Shown: positions 8,165-16,886, numbered from the stretch's first letter. The stretch: DNA of 64,000 bases from Pseudomonas sp. RC10 (GCF_038397775.1 NZ_CP151650.1:6647603-6711602), one strand, 5' to 3'. Notes: generated by a model not told the origin, from the sequence alone. A program made the numbers and translations.

Positions 8165-8755
8165 ATGCCATTCATTCGCCTTTCCCTGCTCGCTGCCGTC
8201 GCCCTGCTGGCCACCGGCTGCGCCAACAACTCGCCCACGTTGGGCAGCAAGAACATCAGCTACGGCGACACCAAGGCTGTTGAAACCGTGACCAACGAAT
8301 TCGGCTCCACCGACCTGCAAATGATCGCAGAGAGCATGACCCGCTCACTGGCGCAGTCCGGCACTTTGCAGGGGCGCCCGGTGGTGCAGGTCTATGACGT
8401 GAGGAACAAGACCAGCGAATACATCGACACGCGGGAAATCACCACGTCGATCAAGACCCAGCTCATGAAGTCCGGTACCGCGCGTTTCGCCAGCGACAAC
8501 ACCGACATGCAGAGCCAGGTCGATCAACTGAAGCTGCAGAACCAGAGTGGCCTGTACAAACAGTCCACGGTCAGCAAAACCGGCAACATGGTCGCGGCCA
8601 AATACCGCCTTGAAGGCTCGATCAGCTCCATCGTCAAGCGCAGCAGCGACTACAAAGACGTCTTCTACAAATTCAGCCTGCAATTGATCGATGTCGAAAG
8701 CGGTCTGGCCGAGTGGATGGACGAGAAAGAAATCCGCAAGACCACGGAGCGTTGA
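8165..8755 (+). CDS. LpoB-like lipoprotein (penicillin-binding protein activator family)
   Basis: 196 residues. Lipobox ATGC with Cys19, then a short linker and an alpha/beta domain beginning DTKAVETVTNEFGSTDLQMIAESMTRSL, which matches the LpoB/CsgG-like fold. In E. coli LpoB spans the periplasm and stimulates the transpeptidase activity of PBP1b. The linker before the globular domain is much shorter than in E. coli LpoB. The YcfL neighbour supports the call. Start ATG 8165 is preferred over codons near 8126 because it starts directly at a normal lipoprotein signal. Its stop overlaps the next start as ATGA. Family is fairly sure; function in Pseudomonas is inferred. Confidence 0.78.
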   Translation: MPFIRLSLLAAVALLATGCANNSPTLGSKNISYGDTKAVETVTNEFGSTDLQMIAESMTRSLAQSGTLQGRPVVQVYDVRNKTSEYIDTREITTSIKTQLMKSGTARFASDNTDMQSQVDQLKLQNQSGLYKQSTVSKTGNMVAAKYRLEGSISSIVKRSSDYKDVFYKFSLQLIDVESGLAEWMDEKEIRKTTER

Positions 8756-9501
8756 TGATGCGTGGATGGATCGGCATTTTGGGTCTGGTGTGCGCGTTCG
8801 GCGCCCAGGCCGCACCGAAAATCGCGGTCACTGACCTGGCGTTCGAGCAACAGGTGGAGGAATACATCCACACGGTGTCGGCGCAGACCAACGTTCAGGT
8901 CAATCGCTACGGTGCCAGCGGCTCGTCGAGCTACAACGAATACGAAGCACGCACCACATACATCGAACAAAGCGAGCTGCGAAAATTCAGCGGCGACATC
9001 AAGGGCGAGATTCTCAAGTCCGGGATGTTCCAGCTGGTGCAGGGCACGCCTTACACCGCCAGTGCGAAGGAAGACGTGTACGACGTGATCAAGCGCATCA
9101 AGAATGGCAACTTCAAAGGGGCTGATTACGTGCTGTTCGGCACCGTGTCGGACATCGACTTCCGTCAGGACGTTAACGAAATCGCCAACACCAACGCCCA
9201 CTCTGCGGTGCTGGGCCTCACGCTGGTGGGCGACTTCAGCCTGATCAACACTCGCACCTTCGAAATCACCTCGGCGTTTACGGCGATGGGCGAAGGCCAG
9301 GACACCAAGCTGGTGAATGGCAATGACGTACGCGTCACGCCGAATCGGGGTCGGGTGGTGAAGGAAGTGTCGAAGTCCATCGGACTGGATGTAGCGCGAC
9401 AGCTGCGAGAGCAACTCCGGGGAGAGATCGAGTATTCGCAAGAGCAGCCTGCGCCTCGGAACAATCTGCCGCGAGATGAAGCGCCGAAGATTTTGCGTTG
9501 A
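8755..9501 (+). CDS. Exported CsgG/LpoB-like protein, last gene of the envelope operon
   Basis: About 248 residues with a cleavable signal peptide (GWIGILGLVCAFGAQA, no lipobox cysteine). The mature part begins PKIAVTDLAFEQQVEEYIHT and contains GADYVLFGTVSDIDF, a pattern seen in CsgG/LpoB-like curli-assembly or PBP-activator folds, where a short protein first senses and then reports a paralogous domain. It overlaps the LpoB-like stop codon (ATGATG at 8755-8760, either ATG usable), so translation is coupled. It is probably a paralogue or partner of the preceding gene product. Function unknown. A REPIN follows directly. Confidence 0.7.
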   Translation: MMRGWIGILGLVCAFGAQAAPKIAVTDLAFEQQVEEYIHTVSAQTNVQVNRYGASGSSSYNEYEARTTYIEQSELRKFSGDIKGEILKSGMFQLVQGTPYTASAKEDVYDVIKRIKNGNFKGADYVLFGTVSDIDFRQDVNEIANTNAHSAVLGLTLVGDFSLINTRTFEITSAFTAMGEGQDTKLVNGNDVRVTPNRGRVVKEVSKSIGLDVARQLREQLRGEIEYSQEQPAPRNNLPRDEAPKILR

Positions 9502-9524
9502 GCGTAAAGGCCTCCGCAAATCAA

Positions 9525-9616
9525 CTGTGGGAGCGAATTCATTCGCGATGCGGCGGTACATCCAATCGATTTCTTTCGGATGTTCCGACCTCTCGCGAAT
9601 GAATTCGCTCCCACAG
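9525..9616. repeat. REPIN, GAATTCATTCGCGA subtype (copy 1)
   Basis: Arms CTGTGGGAGCGAATTCATTC (from 9525) and its inverted copy (ending 9616) enclose about 45 bases. It lies in the convergent gap between the envelope operon and the LysE gene. The arms are nearly identical to the copies at 21195-21284 and 59356-59446. The inner part next to the left arm (GCGGCGGTACA) is shared as well, so these are copies of one mobile unit. Confidence 0.85.
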
Positions 9617-9634
9617 ATCCTTCATGATCCAACG

Positions 9635-10261
9635 TTACGCGCGATGCAACGTCGCGAGAAACGCCGCCGCACTCACGAACAATCCGGCAAACGTGCGGTT
9701 CATCCGGCGCTGTTGCTTCGGCGTCTTGAGCGCGCGCAGCACTTTCGACGCCAGCCCGGTGTAGCCCGCCATCACGATCAAATCCACGGTGACCATCGTC
9801 AAGCCAATCGTCAGGTACTGCGGCAGCAACGGCAGGTGGGTGTCGATGAACTGCGGCAGGATCGCGAGCATGAATACCAGCGCCTTGGGGTTGCTGATGT
9901 TCACCAGAAAGCCTCGGGTGACCAATGCCAGCGGCTTGCCGATCGGGCGAATAGCCGCGTCGTCAGACAAATCGCTCGGCAGGGCGCGCCACTGTTTGAC
10001 GCCGAGGTACACGAGGTACGCGACACCAAACCATTTGATCAGCGTAAACGCCAATGCCGACGTCGCCAGCACGGCGCCGAGGCCTGCGGCAACAATCGCG
10101 ATCTGGACGATCAACGCGAGTTGCAGGCCGAGCGCGTTCCAGTAACCGCGCCAGAATCCGTATTGAAGACCGCTGGACATTGATGCAATGGCACCGGCCC
10201 CCGGAGAAAGACTGATGACCCAACAGGCGGCGAAAAAGGCCAACCACGTTTCGAGCGACAT
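9635..10261 (-). CDS. LysE/RhtB family amino-acid exporter
   Basis: 208 residues, the family norm, with about six hydrophobic helices. The RhtB/LysE hallmark SPGAGAIASMSSGLQYG lies at about 19-35, the MNRTFAGLFVSAAAF end matches the family, and FLVNISNPKALVF is the conserved mid-protein motif. These inner-membrane exporters expel amino acids such as homoserine, threonine or lysine. The substrate is not predictable from the sequence. It is single-gene, convergent with the envelope operon; start ATG 10261 follows a short leader. Confidence 0.9.
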   Translation of the reverse strand: MSLETWLAFFAACWVISLSPGAGAIASMSSGLQYGFWRGYWNALGLQLALIVQIAIVAAGLGAVLATSALAFTLIKWFGVAYLVYLGVKQWRALPSDLSDDAAIRPIGKPLALVTRGFLVNISNPKALVFMLAILPQFIDTHLPLLPQYLTIGLTMVTVDLIVMAGYTGLASKVLRALKTPKQQRRMNRTFAGLFVSAAAFLATLHRA

Positions 10262-10378
10262 GACGCACCTCAGGCAGAACGGAAACTCCGTCTAACCTAG
10301 TGTTTACGCGGCTCAAAGACCAATGATTTCTAACTGTTACGCCAGATTCACGAATAGCTGTTTTGCACGCAGCTGAGG

Positions 10379-10984
10379 CTATTTCGGCGCGGGGCCGTCG
10401 CTAGAGCGCTTTTCGCCAGAGATGATCGCCATGCCGTCGTTGCCCCGCCAGCGGCGGATCGACTTCTGAAAGAACTGGCTGTTAGGCACCTGCACCAATG
10501 TGCCGCCCAACTCGGCGGGCTCGACCAGTGTGGTGAACATCAGGTTGATGGCGGTCACGCGGCCTTTGATGCCGGGCTTGTCGGTGGTGTCCACGAGTTC
10601 GACCACGTCGCCAATGCGAAACGGCCCCATGGTGAAGATGAACACCGCACACAGCAGGTTCGACAGCACGCTCCACATGGCAAAGAACGCCACAGCTGCC
10701 ACGGCCACGAACCCCGAAAGCGCCGCCCACAACACCGAAGCCGAAACACCGAGACGACCGAGGACAGCCACGAAAGCCGTGCCCATGATCAACCAGCGCA
10801 ACCCGCCGCGAACCATCACCAAAAGCTCGGGCGGCAGCAGCGGATAACGCTCGGCCATCCGGGTCAGGAAACGCGCGACGAATCGTTGCAAGGTGTAGCC
10901 GATCAGCAGGATCAACAGAATCTGCAAGCCAATCAGAATCGGCTCGATCCAGTACGCCGGCACCGGTAGCGCCAACGCTTCCAT
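10379..10984 (-). CDS. Small MscS-family mechanosensitive channel
   Basis: 201 residues. Three hydrophobic helices come first; then the pore-lining/beta-domain junction with GPFRIGDVVEL and the beta-domain end LVQVPNSQFFQKSIRR are typical of MscS channels, which open under membrane tension to relieve osmotic shock. It stops soon after that motif, so it lacks the large alpha/beta C-terminal vestibule of E. coli MscS (286 residues). Start ATG 10984 overlaps the ABC-F stop codon (ATGA), which suggests co-transcription with the upstream ABC-F gene. Confidence 0.86.
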   Translation of the reverse strand: MEALALPVPAYWIEPILIGLQILLILLIGYTLQRFVARFLTRMAERYPLLPPELLVMVRGGLRWLIMGTAFVAVLGRLGVSASVLWAALSGFVAVAAVAFFAMWSVLSNLLCAVFIFTMGPFRIGDVVELVDTTDKPGIKGRVTAINLMFTTLVEPAELGGTLVQVPNSQFFQKSIRRWRGNDGMAIISGEKRSSDGPAPK

Positions 10985-12894
10985 CAGGACAACGCTTCCA
11001 GCTCGGCCTGCATCGATTCCAACAGCTCCAAGGCTTCCATCCACGCCTCTTCCAGCTCGGATTCGCGGGTTTTCAGCTTGGCCTGGTCGGCCAGCAAATC
11101 ACGCAGCTTGTCCTTGTTGGCCGCTTCGTAGATCGCGCTGTCGCCAAGGGCCGCTTCGATTTTCGCCAGTTTTTCGTGCACCGTGCCGAGTTCCTTTTCC
11201 AGCTTCTCGGCTTCACGCTTGTGCGGGGCGAGTTGCTGACGCAGCGCCGCAGCCTGCTGACGCTGGGCTTTCTTGTCGGTCTTGTCGGCGTTGGCCGGGG
11301 TGTTGCTGACCGGCGCATTGCGCTGACGGTAATCGGCAAGCCAGCGAGTGTAGTCGTCCAGATCGCCGTCGAATTCCTCGACCACGCCATCGGCGACCAA
11401 AAGGAAGTTGTCGGTCGTGCTTTTGAGCAAATGACGATCGTGAGAAACCACCAGTACCGCGCCGCTGAATTCCTGCAACGCCATGGTCAGGGCCAGGCGC
11501 ATTTCCAGATCCAGGTGGTTGGTCGGTTCATCGAGCAGCAGCAGGTTAGGTTTGTCCCAGGCAATCAGGGCCAATGCCAGACGAGCCTTCTCGCCGCCGG
11601 AAAAATTCAGCACCGGCTCTTCCAGACGTGCGCCACGGAAGTCGAAGCCACCGAGGAAATCGCGCAGCGTCTGCTCGCGCTCGGTCGGCGCAATGCGCTG
11701 CAAATGCAGCAACGGACTGGCCTTGGCGTCGAGGGAATCGAGCTGGTGTTGCGCGAAGTAGCCCACGACCGTGTTCTCGCCTCTCACCAAGCGCCCGCTT
11801 AACGGCTCAAGCTCGCCGGAGAGGTTTTTGATCAGGGTGGACTTACCGGCACCGTTCGGGCCGAGCAGACCGATCCGCGCTCCCGGCGTCAGTTGCAGTT
11901 TGACCTTCTGCAGCACGGCTTTGTCGCCGTAGCCCAGACGTGCGTCAGACAGGTCCAGCAGCGGGCTGGAAATCTTGTCGGACTCGCGGAAAACGAAGTT
12001 GAACGGCGAATCGACGTGGGCGGCCGACAGCTCTTCCATCCGCTCCAGTGCCTTGATCCGGCTCTGCGCCTGACGGGCTTTGGTGGCTTGCGCCTTGAAG
12101 CGGGCGATGTACTTTTCCATGTGCGCACGCTGCGCTTGCTGCTTCTCGTAGGCCTGCTGCTGCTGGGCCAGACGTTCGGCGCGGGCACGTTCGAATGCGC
12201 TGTAACCGCCGCGATAGAGCGTGATCTTTTTCTGGTCGACGTGAGCGATCTGATCGACCACGGCGTCGAGGAAATCCCGGTCGTGGGAAATCAGCAGCAG
12301 CGTGCCCGGATAACCCTTGAGCCAGTCTTCGAGCCAGAGGATGGCGTCGAGGTCCAAGTGGTTGGTCGGTTCGTCGAGCAACAGCAGGTCGGACGGGCAC
12401 ATCAGTGCCTGCGCCAGGTTCAGACGCATCCGCCAGCCACCGGAGAAGCTGCCGACCTGCCGTTCCATCTGCTCATTAGTGAAGCCCAGGCCCGCGAGCA
12501 ATTTGCGAGCGCGGGCGTCGGCGGTGTAGCCATCGGCGCTGTCGAGCTCCGAATGCAGGCGTGCCTGAGCCGCGCCGTCGTGGGCGGCTTCGGCCGCCGC
12601 CAGGTCATGCTGCACCTGACGCAGGCGCAGGTCGCCATCGAGCACGTAGTCCACGGCCAGACGTTCGAGGGTATCGACCTCCTGGCGCATGTGTGCGATG
12701 CGCCAATCGGCGGGCAGCGAGCAGTCGCCGTTGTCGGGGGTCAGTTCACCCCGCAGCAAGGCGAACAGGCTGGATTTGCCGGCGCCATTGGCGCCGATCA
12801 GGCCGGCTTTCTGGCCAGCGTGCAGGGTCAGCTCGGCGTCTTCTAGCAGACGTTGCGGACCACGCTGTAAGGTAAGGCTTTGAAGTCTGATCAT
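10984..12894 (-). CDS. ABC-F family ATPase (YheS-like)
   Basis: 636 residues with two ABC cassettes and no membrane helices. Domain 1 has Walker A GANGAGKS (34-41), signature FSGGWRMR and Walker B LLLLDEPTNHLD. Domain 2 has GPNGAGKS, FSGGEKAR and LLLLDEPTNHLD. An arm/linker (coiled, rich in Gln, Arg and Ala) lies between them, and the C-terminal tail is a charged coiled coil. ABC-F proteins act on ribosomes as translation factors rather than transporters. Length and tail resemble E. coli YheS. Start ATG 12894 begins directly with the first beta strand (MIRLQSLTLQ). Its stop overlaps the MscS gene start. Confidence 0.9.
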   Translation of the reverse strand: MIRLQSLTLQRGPQRLLEDAELTLHAGQKAGLIGANGAGKSSLFALLRGELTPDNGDCSLPADWRIAHMRQEVDTLERLAVDYVLDGDLRLRQVQHDLAAAEAAHDGAAQARLHSELDSADGYTADARARKLLAGLGFTNEQMERQVGSFSGGWRMRLNLAQALMCPSDLLLLDEPTNHLDLDAILWLEDWLKGYPGTLLLISHDRDFLDAVVDQIAHVDQKKITLYRGGYSAFERARAERLAQQQQAYEKQQAQRAHMEKYIARFKAQATKARQAQSRIKALERMEELSAAHVDSPFNFVFRESDKISSPLLDLSDARLGYGDKAVLQKVKLQLTPGARIGLLGPNGAGKSTLIKNLSGELEPLSGRLVRGENTVVGYFAQHQLDSLDAKASPLLHLQRIAPTEREQTLRDFLGGFDFRGARLEEPVLNFSGGEKARLALALIAWDKPNLLLLDEPTNHLDLEMRLALTMALQEFSGAVLVVSHDRHLLKSTTDNFLLVADGVVEEFDGDLDDYTRWLADYRQRNAPVSNTPANADKTDKKAQRQQAAALRQQLAPHKREAEKLEKELGTVHEKLAKIEAALGDSAIYEAANKDKLRDLLADQAKLKTRESELEEAWMEALELLESMQAELEALS

Positions 12895-12940
12895 AATGGC
12901 GGCGGAGTCTACCAGCTTCGTCCAAAACAGGTAGATGACT

Positions 12941-13408
12941 ATGCCTTCCGACCTTTGGAGTTTCACCCTCGATTTCTATGCCCGACCGGGCGTCGAGCAG
13001 GCGTGTCTGGCGCTGCAGGCCAGGGGCGGCAACGTCTGCGCCTTGCTGTGTGGCGTCTGGCTGGATCAGCGCAACATCTCGTTCAATCCGCAACGGGCAG
13101 AAGAAATCAGACAGTTGGCGACGCCTTGGCACGACCAAGTCGTTGGGCCGCTACGGGCTGTGCGCACGCAATGGAAAGCCGCCGCAGTGACGGACGAAGA
13201 ACTCAGTGCGCTGCGGGAACGTGTGAAGGGGTTGGAGCTGGATGCCGAGCGGGAATTGCTGGTGCGATTGCAGCGGCTGATTCAGGACTGGCCTGAGCAT
13301 GACGCGGAGCACGCTGCTGTCTGGCTGAATGCGCTCGCAGGTGACGCTGGAAAAGAAGCTCCCAACGCGCTGCACGTGCTGCAGCGCGTCGGGGAGGATC
13401 TTACTTAG
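12941..13408 (+). CDS. TIGR02444 family protein
   Basis: 155 residues beginning PSDLWSFTLDFYARPGVEQACLALQ, the signature of the TIGR02444 family found next to ABC-F genes in pseudomonads; no function known. The second ATG (12941) is chosen because the AGG Shine-Dalgarno is properly spaced for it and family members start MP.DLW; ATG 12935 is an alternative. It is divergent from the ABC-F gene (46 bases apart) and overlaps algP by 4 bases tail to tail. Confidence 0.82.
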   Translation: MPSDLWSFTLDFYARPGVEQACLALQARGGNVCALLCGVWLDQRNISFNPQRAEEIRQLATPWHDQVVGPLRAVRTQWKAAAVTDEELSALRERVKGLELDAERELLVRLQRLIQDWPEHDAEHAAVWLNALAGDAGKEAPNALHVLQRVGEDLT

Positions 13409-14553
13409 GACGCGCTGTTCGACGTCGAACCGGTCGCTGGCGTAGCCGCTGGCGCGGTGGGCGCAGCAGGAGCGGCTGGCGTGGTCGAAGCGGACGTTGC
13501 TGGAGCCGACGTCGCGGGCTTCGCAGCCGCTGCCGGAGTGGCAGGCTTGGCCGCTGGTTTCGCAGCAGGCTTGGCGGCGGCAGGTTTGGCCGCTGGCTTC
13601 ACGGCTGGTTTCGCAGCGGCGGGCTTAGCGGCCGGTTTGGCAGCGGCAGTCGCTGGCTTGGCGGCAGGCTTGGCGGCGGCAGGCTTGGCGGCGACAGCTT
13701 TTGCAGCTGGAGCTTTGGCCGCTGGCTTGGCCGCGGCAGTTTTTGCAGCCGGAGCTTTAGCAGCCGGCTTGGCAGCAGCGGTCGCAGGTTTGGCAGCAGG
13801 TTTTGCGGCTGCAGTTTTAGCAGGCGCCTTCGCAGCGGCAGGTGCTTTCGCGGCGGGTTTTGCAGCAGGTTTGCTCGCAACCTTGGCAGCTGGCTTAGCC
13901 GCCGGCTTGGCAGCAACCGGCGCTTTGGCGGCAGCCGGTTTAGCGGCGGCGGTTTTCGCAGCTGGCTTCGCAGCGGCAGCTTTCACAGGCGCTTTCGCAG
14001 AGGCGGGCTTGGCAGCTGTGGTTTTCGCAGCGGGCTTGGCAGCGGCGGCTGGTTTGGCAGCGGCCTTGGCAGGCGCTTTCGCCGGAGCCTTCGCGGCAGG
14101 TTTCGCAGCCGCTTTAGCAGCAGGTTTGGTCACTTTAGCGGGTGCCTTGGCGGCACGATCGCTCAGTGCTTTGCCTACCGCTTCTTTCACACGACCCACG
14201 CCTTGCGCCAGCTTCAGGCTTTCCTGGGCATCGCGTTTGAGATTGAGAATGTAGGCGCGCGTTTCGGTCTGACGATCTTTCAGCGCGTCGAGCAGAGCTT
14301 CGAGCTCCGCGACGCCGCTCTTCGCCTTGGTTTGCGCCTTGGCTTTGCCAGCGGCAGCGGCGTCCTGCAATTTGATGCGGGACTTGTGCAGTTTTTCCTG
14401 CGCCTTGCCGCGTTGTTTCTCAAGCTTGGCGAGCAATTTCTCGGCATCAGCCAACGCTGTGGAACAGGCATCTTCAAGGTGTTCGAGCAAGCTGCTCGAA
14501 AGCTGTTGGAGCAAATGCAACGGAGTGTTTACTGGCTTCTTGGTGGCCGACAT
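13405..14553 (-). CDS. algP: AlgP, histone H1-like alginate regulatory protein
   Basis: 382 residues in two parts. The first 130 or so are an ordinary charged, helical region (KKPVNTPLHLLQQLSSSLLEHLEDAC, then a Lys/Arg-rich stretch). The rest is almost entirely Ala, Lys and Pro built from degenerate KPAA/AKPAAK repeats, like eukaryotic histone H1 tails. AlgP (AlgR3) binds DNA non-specifically and affects alginate gene expression in P. aeruginosa. Repeat DNA spans roughly 13,500-14,150, so repeat-number change between strains is likely. Start ATG 14553 with GGAGG nearby. An open frame on the other strand is only a shadow of the repeats. Confidence 0.93.
   Translation of the reverse strand: MSATKKPVNTPLHLLQQLSSSLLEHLEDACSTALADAEKLLAKLEKQRGKAQEKLHKSRIKLQDAAAAGKAKAQTKAKSGVAELEALLDALKDRQTETRAYILNLKRDAQESLKLAQGVGRVKEAVGKALSDRAAKAPAKVTKPAAKAAAKPAAKAPAKAPAKAAAKPAAAAKPAAKTTAAKPASAKAPVKAAAAKPAAKTAAAKPAAAKAPVAAKPAAKPAAKVASKPAAKPAAKAPAAAKAPAKTAAAKPAAKPATAAAKPAAKAPAAKTAAAKPAAKAPAAKAVAAKPAAAKPAAKPATAAAKPAAKPAAAKPAVKPAAKPAAAKPAAKPAAKPATPAAAAKPATSAPATSASTTPAAPAAPTAPAATPATGSTSNSAS
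13500..14150 (-). repeat. Degenerate tandem KPAA-coding repeats inside algP
   Basis: About 650 bases of algP are dominated by short near-repeats of GCCGCC/GCAAAACC-type codons that encode AAKPAAK units. Unit length and exact sequence vary, so this is a low-complexity coding repeat rather than a perfect array. Slipped-strand change in copy number is expected. Confidence 0.8.
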
Positions 14554-14733
14554 GACTTACCTCCTGGCTGATTTGAATGCGGCTCATACTAGACCTCTGC
14601 CCGCACCGCCGCTAGGGCATCTTGACATTACAAATCGGGCTCTGTTGCAGTTCGGCCAAAATCCCTTCACATCGTCATCACATTTGGCAGCCGGCGCTGG
14701 CATAATCGCCACTTCCCAGGCCGGAGAGCATTC

Positions 14734-15411
14734 ATGTCGCGCTATTTGTTAATGTCGTTGTTCCTCTTGGTAAACCTTGCCCACGCGACCGACGCTCCCG
14801 CTTCCGACAACGCCCACGATCTGTCGTACAGCCTGGGTGCGAGCCTGGGTGAACGGCTGCGCCAGGAGGCGCCGGACCTGCAATTGCCTGCGCTGATCGA
14901 AGGCCTGCAACAGGCGTATCAAAACAAGCCGCTCGCCATCAAGCCGGAGCGCATGGAGCAAATCCTCAGCGATCACGATGCGGCGCTCGCGCAAGCGGAA
15001 AATTCCGGGCAGTCCGAACCCCAGACCGAAGCCGCGCTGAAAGAAGAACGCAAATTCATGGATGCCGAGAAAGCCAAGCCTGGCGTTCGACAGTTGGCCG
15101 ACGGCATCCTGATGACCGAGCTGACGCCCGGCAGTGGTGCCAAGCCCGATATCAATGGCCGCGTCCAAGTGAAATACGTCGGACGCCTGCCTGACGGCAC
15201 GATCTTCGATCAGAGCCAACAGCCTCAATGGTTCCGTCTGGACAGCGTCATCGCGGGCTGGACCACCGCGTTGGTGGACATGCCGGTCGGTGCGAAATGG
15301 CGACTGGTGATCCCTTCTGCACAAGCCTACGGCGCAGAGGGCGCAGGCGACTTGATCGATCCCTACACCCCGCTGGTGTTCGAGATCGAACTGCTGGCGG
15401 TCTCTCAGTAG
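14734..15411 (+). CDS. FKBP-type peptidyl-prolyl cis-trans isomerase
   Basis: 225 residues with a signal peptide (SRYLLMSLFLLVNLAHA). An N-terminal dimerisation domain DLSYSLGASLGERL is typical of FkpA/FklB, and an FKBP catalytic domain (about 125-224) carries VQVKYVGRLPDGTIFDQS, VIAGWTTALVDMPVGAKW and VIPSAQAYG. It catalyses proline isomerisation, probably in the periplasm. It sits between algP and algQ, as in P. aeruginosa. Start ATG 14734; the leader is short on Shine-Dalgarno bases. A strong bidirectional terminator follows. Confidence 0.9.
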   Translation: MSRYLLMSLFLLVNLAHATDAPASDNAHDLSYSLGASLGERLRQEAPDLQLPALIEGLQQAYQNKPLAIKPERMEQILSDHDAALAQAENSGQSEPQTEAALKEERKFMDAEKAKPGVRQLADGILMTELTPGSGAKPDINGRVQVKYVGRLPDGTIFDQSQQPQWFRLDSVIAGWTTALVDMPVGAKWRLVIPSAQAYGAEGAGDLIDPYTPLVFEIELLAVSQ

Positions 15412-15425
15412 AAACCCCACGCAAT

Positions 15426-15456
15426 AAAAAAGGGCGCCTCGATGGCGCCCTTTTTT
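15426..15456. terminator. Bidirectional terminator between the PPIase gene and algQ
   Basis: Stem GGGCGCC/GGCGCCC with a five-base loop, flanked by A-rich sequence on the left and T6 on the right, so it works from both sides. It sits in the convergent gap between the FKBP gene and algQ. Confidence 0.9.
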
Positions 15457-15469
15457 AACGTGAAACGAA

Positions 15470-15928
15470 TCAGGCCTGAACCGCGTCCTGTTCTTTGTGC
15501 GCGTTGTGCAGCACTTCGATCAGGCAATCTTCCAGCTCGAAACGCTCATGGAGCAAACCACCCAGCTCCTTGAACTTCTCCGCCACACACTTCCCTTCAT
15601 CACACAGATCATTGAAAGCCAGCAGCTTCTCGGTGATCACATCGATGCGAGGGTAAAGGGTGTCCGCCAGCTCAAGTCCACGTTGGTCATTGAACGCCTT
15701 GGCTTCGCCTGTCAGCTGCTCATAAATTTCAAAATGACCGGCCGACACATAGTCGACGAGCGTGCCGCAAAATTCCTGCAGCTGCTTCGTGGTTTCAGAC
15801 AACGCGTTCGGCTCGGCACCTAGAACATCGTAAGCCTTGATCAGTTCGTTGCGCTCCAGCAACCAACGATCAATCAGCTTGTGAACCCCACCCCAGCGTT
15901 CCTGAGCGTTCTGACAACTTTCGAGCAT
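15470..15928 (-). CDS. algQ: AlgQ, Rsd-family anti-sigma70 factor
   Basis: 152 residues, all helical, with the Rsd/AlgQ pattern: [29 protein letters not shown] at the N-terminus and [13 protein letters not shown] at the C-terminus. Rsd binds region 4 of sigma70 and frees core polymerase for other sigma factors; in P. aeruginosa AlgQ (AlgR2) influences alginate and pyoverdine genes. Start ATG 15928 is chosen over an in-frame ATG 27 bases upstream because family members begin MLESC. It lies between the PPIase and dsbB genes. Confidence 0.92.
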   Translation of the reverse strand: MLESCQNAQERWGGVHKLIDRWLLERNELIKAYDVLGAEPNALSETTKQLQEFCGTLVDYVSAGHFEIYEQLTGEAKAFNDQRGLELADTLYPRIDVITEKLLAFNDLCDEGKCVAEKFKELGGLLHERFELEDCLIEVLHNAHKEQDAVQA

Positions 15929-16111
15929 GATGTTCTCTCTTCCCTTCAGGGGCATGCTGCCTGTAATCGCTTGGCGATACGGCCGGATGCGTATGAAAAC
16001 CGGCTCTGAAATACGTCGACAGCAGCATTATTCCGATGACGCGTGCGGGCCAGATTATGCCCGTGCGACCAGGCCTTCAAGGTACGCAGACGATAAAGTT
16101 CATACAAGTGT

Positions 16112-16639
16112 TTAATCTGTCATGTCCGTATCCATTGATCTGAATCGGCAAAATTCGATGAACACGTAATACATCGCGAACAGCGCGACACCCGAAAATG
16201 CCAGCAGGCTCCACTCCGGAAGACTGATGCCAAACAGCGACCAGGTGATTTCCGAGCATCCGGCGTGGCCTGCGAAAATCATGGCCAACACCTTCAGCCA
16301 AGGCTGGGTATCGAGCAGATATTGAAGGTTCACGAGGCAAGCGGCAGGGTTTTCTGGCGGTGAAGCCTGCAGCCAGACTTGCCGTCCTGCCAGCCCCGCT
16401 CCCGTCAAGGAAGCCAGCAGAAGAACGCCGGAATAGATACGCCAACCGAGCGCGCGAGGCCCGTGGACCGCAGCCACCAGACAAACGACCGAGCAACTGA
16501 GCAACAGCACGCGCTGAGCAAAACAGAGTGGGCATGGGGCATTTCCCACCACACGCTCCAGATAAAACGTCGCGCACACGATCAACGCACAGGCGATAAA
16601 CGCCAGAAAGAACAGGATGCGGGTGCGGGCCAGATGCAT
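16112..16639 (-). CDS. dsbB: DsbB/DsbH disulfide bond formation protein
   Basis: 175 residues with four membrane helices. The first periplasmic redox pair is CPLC (Cys36, Cys39), and the second pair is the Cys in PAACLVN and the Cys in HAGCSE, matching the DsbB layout of CxxC plus a distant pair. DsbB reoxidises DsbA and passes electrons to quinone. It lies between algQ and the haem operon, as in P. aeruginosa (DsbH). Start ATG 16639 precedes a positively charged start and a hydrophobic helix. Confidence 0.9.
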   Translation of the reverse strand: MHLARTRILFFLAFIACALIVCATFYLERVVGNAPCPLCFAQRVLLLSCSVVCLVAAVHGPRALGWRIYSGVLLLASLTGAGLAGRQVWLQASPPENPAACLVNLQYLLDTQPWLKVLAMIFAGHAGCSEITWSLFGISLPEWSLLAFSGVALFAMYYVFIEFCRFRSMDTDMTD

Positions 16640-16841
16640 GGAAAATCCGTAACAAAAGACGAAGGCGGTTACGGTAGAGGAAAGCGAGACTCGCTTTCAA
16701 GGCAACCAGAGGAGGATATTTCTTAGCGTGAGTAAGGATTTACCGACCACACAGATAGGAATTTACGCTAACTGGCATCAAGCGAGAAAAAATCCTGTCG
16801 CATCTTGAGAAACGCCCTACACGAATTGGCGACAACCCAAC

Positions 16842-16867
16842 AAAAAGGCCCGCAGAGCGGGCCTTTT
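16842..16867 (-). terminator. Rho-independent terminator of the hemCDXY operon
   Basis: Stem GGCCCGC/GCGGGCC with a short loop, followed on the minus strand by TTTTT. It lies about 20 bases beyond the hemY stop codon and marks the end of the hemC-D-X-Y transcript. Confidence 0.88.
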
Positions 16868-16886
16868 GTGGCAAACCTGCCGAGGG

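Noticed and set aside
13500..14150. Possible CRISPR-like array
   Set aside because: The repeats are short, degenerate, in frame and coding for AlgP; no regular spacers.
13457..14254. Glycine/alanine-rich open frame opposite algP
   Set aside because: It is the complement of the KPAA repeats and has no independent support.
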